NCBI RefSeq assembly: GCF_009363555.1
Contig: NZ_CP045376.1
Coordinates: forward strand, 1-64,000
Source of the DNA: Sulfitobacter sp. THAF37
GTDB lineage: Bacteria > Pseudomonadota > Alphaproteobacteria > Rhodobacterales > Rhodobacteraceae
Reading direction: 5' to 3'
DNA: 64,000 bases
The notes beneath the pieces were generated by a model, which was not told where the DNA came from, did not search any database, and worked only from the letters and a program-made list of their open reading frames with translations. Shown here piece by piece: positions 61,591 through 64,000 of the stretch. Both the position numbers and the translations under genes were made by a program. Numbering within the stretch: position 1 is the stretch's first letter; every line of letters starts with the position of its first letter.

Positions 61591-62643
61591 TCAGTTGGCC
61601 GCGTTGATCCGGTCCAGCGCGGCACCTTCCAGCGCCTCCAGCCCGGCGGGCACCGGCGGATACCACTTGATGTTGTCGATGGCTTCCTGCGGGAAGCTGG
61701 CCTGATACTTGGCCTTCAGCGCATCATCGACATTCGCATCGCCGCCCTTGGACGCGGTGAAGTTGCCGGCAGAGGCCGTGATCATCGCCGCGATTTCGGG
61801 TTTCATGACGAAGTTGATCCAGTCATAGGCGGCATCGTCCGCGCGGCCGCGCGAGGGCAGAACGAAGGTGTCGATCCATCCCAGCGCCCCGGATGCGGGC
61901 GCGACAAAGGTGATGTCCTGATTGTCGTCGTTCAGCTGCCAGCCGCCGGTGTCCCACGCCATCGACGCCACGACCTCACCCGACCGCAGCAGGTTCTTCA
62001 GCTCGTCCCCGCCGTCCCAGTAGGTTTTGACGTTGGGCTTGCAGTCCACCAGCTTGGCTTCGACCTGATCGAGAATGTCCTTGTAGGCCGCTTCGTCGCC
62101 GTAGGCCGCAAACGGGTCGAGACCCATGGCATAGGCAAAGCCGATCAGCGTCGGACGCTTCAGCCGGTAGGACACCTTGCCCGATACGTCTTCGTTGCAC
62201 AGATCGGTGTAGTCCTTGACGTCACCCGCTTCGGCCGTGTTCACCACCAGACCCGATGTGCCCCAGACGTGCGGCACGCCATAGACGTCGCCGCCCACGG
62301 TGGTGTTGCCCTTGGTCGCCTCCAGCATGGAGGGGATGAACAGGCTCTCGTCGATCTTGGACATGTCCAGCGGCTTGTAGATGCCGAATTCGGCCTGCGG
62401 ACCCGCGATGCGGTCCTGGCTGGGTTGCGCCAGGTCAAAGCCGCCGCCATTGGTCGCGCGCAGCTTGGCGATCATTTCCTCGTTGTTCGACTTGGTGACT
62501 TCAACGGTATGGCCGGTCTCGGCCTCGAACATCTCGATCACGTTCTCGGGCGCATAGCCGCCCCAGGTCAAAAGCCGCAGCGTGTCCGCCTGCGCGGTCG
62601 AGCACAGCGCAACGGCAGCAACGGTTGTCAGAATGGTTTTCAT
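61591..62643 (-). CDS. ABC transporter substrate-binding protein, PotD type (second importer)
   Basis: A 350-residue periplasmic receptor. Signal peptide MKTILTTVAAVALCSTAQA, then DTLRLLTWGGYAPENVIEMFEAETG, the usual opening of spermidine/putrescine-binding proteins. The ATG at 62643 has GGAGAAG upstream; the longer open frame has no signal-peptide character. YGVPHVWGTSGLVVN and FVMKPEIAAMI are further family marks. Confidence 0.94.
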   Translation of the reverse strand: MKTILTTVAAVALCSTAQADTLRLLTWGGYAPENVIEMFEAETGHTVEVTKSNNEEMIAKLRATNGGGFDLAQPSQDRIAGPQAEFGIYKPLDMSKIDESLFIPSMLEATKGNTTVGGDVYGVPHVWGTSGLVVNTAEAGDVKDYTDLCNEDVSGKVSYRLKRPTLIGFAYAMGLDPFAAYGDEAAYKDILDQVEAKLVDCKPNVKTYWDGGDELKNLLRSGEVVASMAWDTGGWQLNDDNQDITFVAPASGALGWIDTFVLPSRGRADDAAYDWINFVMKPEIAAMITASAGNFTASKGGDANVDDALKAKYQASFPQEAIDNIKWYPPVPAGLEALEGAALDRINAAN

Positions 62644-62753
62644 GTTTCTTCTCCAAATTGTGCCAGTGCGGGCAGGCCGCACCCGGCGTCCCGCGTCGTA
62701 GTGCGCTGATGTGACAGCGACATGACAGCAGGACCGGTCCCCATCCGGCCAGA
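62644..62753. other. Gap between ugpC and the receptor gene with a small hairpin
   Basis: About 110 bases. It holds a 6-bp hairpin (GTGCGG with CCGCAC, 62666-62682) and probably the promoter of the second importer operon, though no clear boxes are seen. Confidence 0.35.
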
Positions 62754-63755
62754 TCAGCACCGTCTGCCGTCCGAGTCAAAGAATATCCGATCCGCATCCT
62801 TCCAGTTCAGGTGCACGGCGGCGCCTTCTTCGGGCAAGGGCACGGTCGCGTCCTGCCGGACGGTGGCGCGGGTCCCGTCGGCCAGGTCCACATGCACCAG
62901 CGTCTCCGCCCCCAATGCCTCGTTGTAGATCGCGGTCGCCGGGGTCCCCTGCCCCGCCAGCACCATGTTCTCCGGCCGGACGCCCAGCGTCCTTGCCCCC
63001 TCCGGCGCATCCGTCGCCAGACCGGCACGCAGGAAATTCATCGGCGGCGAGCCGATGAAACCGGCGACAAATTCGGTCTGCGGGTTCGCATAGACCTCCA
63101 GCGGCGCGCCGATCTGGTCCGCGCGGCCCGCGTTCATCACGATCATCCGGTCGGCCAGCGTCATCGCCTCTACCTGATCATGCGTCACATACAGCGACGT
63201 GACCCCCAGCCGCCGCTGCAACTGCTTGATCTCCAGCCGCATCTGCACCCGCAGCTTGGCGTCCAGGTTCGACAACGGTTCGTCGAACAGAAACGCCGAG
63301 GGCTTGCGCACGATGGCGCGGCCCATGGCCACGCGCTGGCGCTGCCCGCCGGACAATTCGCGCGGCCGCCGTTTCAGGTAATCGCCCAGCTGCAACAGCG
63401 CCGCCGCCTCGTTCACGCGCTCGGCAATCTCGGCCTTGGGGGTGCCCGCGATCTTCAGCCCATAGGCCATGTTGTCGAAGACCGACATATGCGGATAAAG
63501 CGCGTAGTTCTGGAAAACCATCGCGATGTCCCGCTCCATCGGCTCGCGTTCGTTCACCCGCGCGCCACCGATCCGCACCTCGCCCTCGGTCACGGTCTCC
63601 AGCCCCGCCACCATGCGCAACAGGGTGGACTTGCCGCAGCCCGACGGCCCGACGATCACGATGAACTCGCCATCCTCGATCTCCATGTCGATCCCGTGGA
63701 TCACCTCGGTCTTGCCGAATGTCTTCTTGATGCCGTCCAGGCTGACTGTCGCCAT
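62754..63755 (-). CDS. ugpC: Glycerol-3-phosphate-type ABC transporter ATP-binding protein UgpC
   Basis: A 333-residue ATPase of the MalK/UgpC class. Walker [10 protein letters not shown] at 36-44, signature LSGGQRQ at 134-140, [15 protein letters not shown] as Walker B, then [15 protein letters not shown]. The C-terminal regulatory domain has [11 protein letters not shown], typical of this class, and GVRPENM. It directly follows ugpE (three bases apart). It energises uptake of sn-glycerol-3-phosphate or a related compound. Confidence 0.92.
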   Translation of the reverse strand: MATVSLDGIKKTFGKTEVIHGIDMEIEDGEFIVIVGPSGCGKSTLLRMVAGLETVTEGEVRIGGARVNEREPMERDIAMVFQNYALYPHMSVFDNMAYGLKIAGTPKAEIAERVNEAAALLQLGDYLKRRPRELSGGQRQRVAMGRAIVRKPSAFLFDEPLSNLDAKLRVQMRLEIKQLQRRLGVTSLYVTHDQVEAMTLADRMIVMNAGRADQIGAPLEVYANPQTEFVAGFIGSPPMNFLRAGLATDAPEGARTLGVRPENMVLAGQGTPATAIYNEALGAETLVHVDLADGTRATVRQDATVPLPEEGAAVHLNWKDADRIFFDSDGRRC

Positions 63756-63758
63756 TTC

Positions 63759-64000
63759 CTATTTCTCACTGTCTACGAGGCCGCGGATGAACAGCTTTTG
63801 CATGCTGATCACCACGATGACCGGCGGGATCATCGCCAGGATGGAAGTTGCCATGATCACCGGCCAATCGGCGATGTCGTCGCCGCTGGGGAACATCTGC
63901 TTGATGCCCATGACGATGGTGTTCATCGACGGATCGGTCGTGATCAGCAGCGGCCAGAGGTACTGGTTCCAGCCATAGATGAACAGGATCACGAACAGCG
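63759..64000 (-). CDS. ugpE: Glycerol-3-phosphate ABC permease UgpE, C-terminal part
   Basis: The last about 80 residues of a permease; the gene runs off the window at base 64000 and stops with TAG at 63759. ILFIYGWNQYLWPLLITTD is a highly typical UgpE stretch, and PSGDDIADWPVIMATSILAMIPPVIVV continues as the last helices. The ugpE-ugpC order fits the standard ugpBAEC layout; ugpB and ugpA would lie beyond the window. Confidence 0.92.
   Translation of the reverse strand, partial: LFVILFIYGWNQYLWPLLITTDPSMNTIVMGIKQMFPSGDDIADWPVIMATSILAMIPPVIVVISMQKLFIRGLVDSEK

Overview
The window is GC-rich, densely coded DNA of an alphaproteobacterial type, most likely a marine member of the Rhodobacterales. 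This is an inference from gene content and style: many binding-protein ABC importers, a tripartite tricarboxylate transporter, a Rieske oxygenase set among acyl-CoA genes, and ATGA start-stop overlaps. No rRNA, tRNA, CRISPR array, replication gene or complete insertion sequence was seen. The layout suggests an accessory or chromid-like region made of catabolic modules placed side by side.

Region 1 (1-8463) is a sugar module: the end of xylose isomerase, a TIM-barrel isomerase, a Gfo/Idh/MocA dehydrogenase and a ribose/xylose-type ABC importer, closed by a stem-loop. A truncated IS30-family transposase and a CxPSR sulfatase follow. Region 2 (8661-23078) is the most unusual part. Four genes on the minus strand encode a WD40-metacaspase fusion, an MscS channel, a DUF900-type serine hydrolase and a second metacaspase; a divergent gene encodes a TPR-CHAT protease. 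All five begin with an apparent signal peptide, so three caspase-fold proteases, a lipase-like enzyme and a membrane channel would sit in or at the periplasm.

Region 3 (23704-31977) holds an IclR regulator, TctABC and a divergent operon ending in HpaH-like hydratase and HpaI-like aldolase. It is bracketed by two inverted copies of a 56-bp sequence (50 of 56 identical). Region 4 (32256-48608) is a large acyl-CoA degradation regulon: enoyl-CoA hydratases, MaoC hydratases, CitE-like lyase, acyl-CoA dehydrogenases, thiolase, a CoA-transferase homologue, SDRs, nitronate monooxygenase-like protein, an esterase and a two-subunit Rieske oxygenase. A TetR gene sits in the middle, and a CCGG-N4-CCGG motif occurs before nearly every operon.

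Region 5 (48609-51500) contains a broken gene in which the front of an M20 amidohydrolase is joined out of frame to the back of an FAD oxidoreductase, plus an esterase. Region 6 (51518-64000) carries two polyamine-type ABC importers, the first in an operon with a CaiC-like acyl-CoA ligase and an enoyl-CoA hydratase and divergent from a TetR gene with two tandem operators, and then the ugpC and ugpE end of a glycerol-3-phosphate importer. Overall the window reads as uptake and breakdown of varied organic compounds, interrupted by an exported protease locus of unknown purpose.
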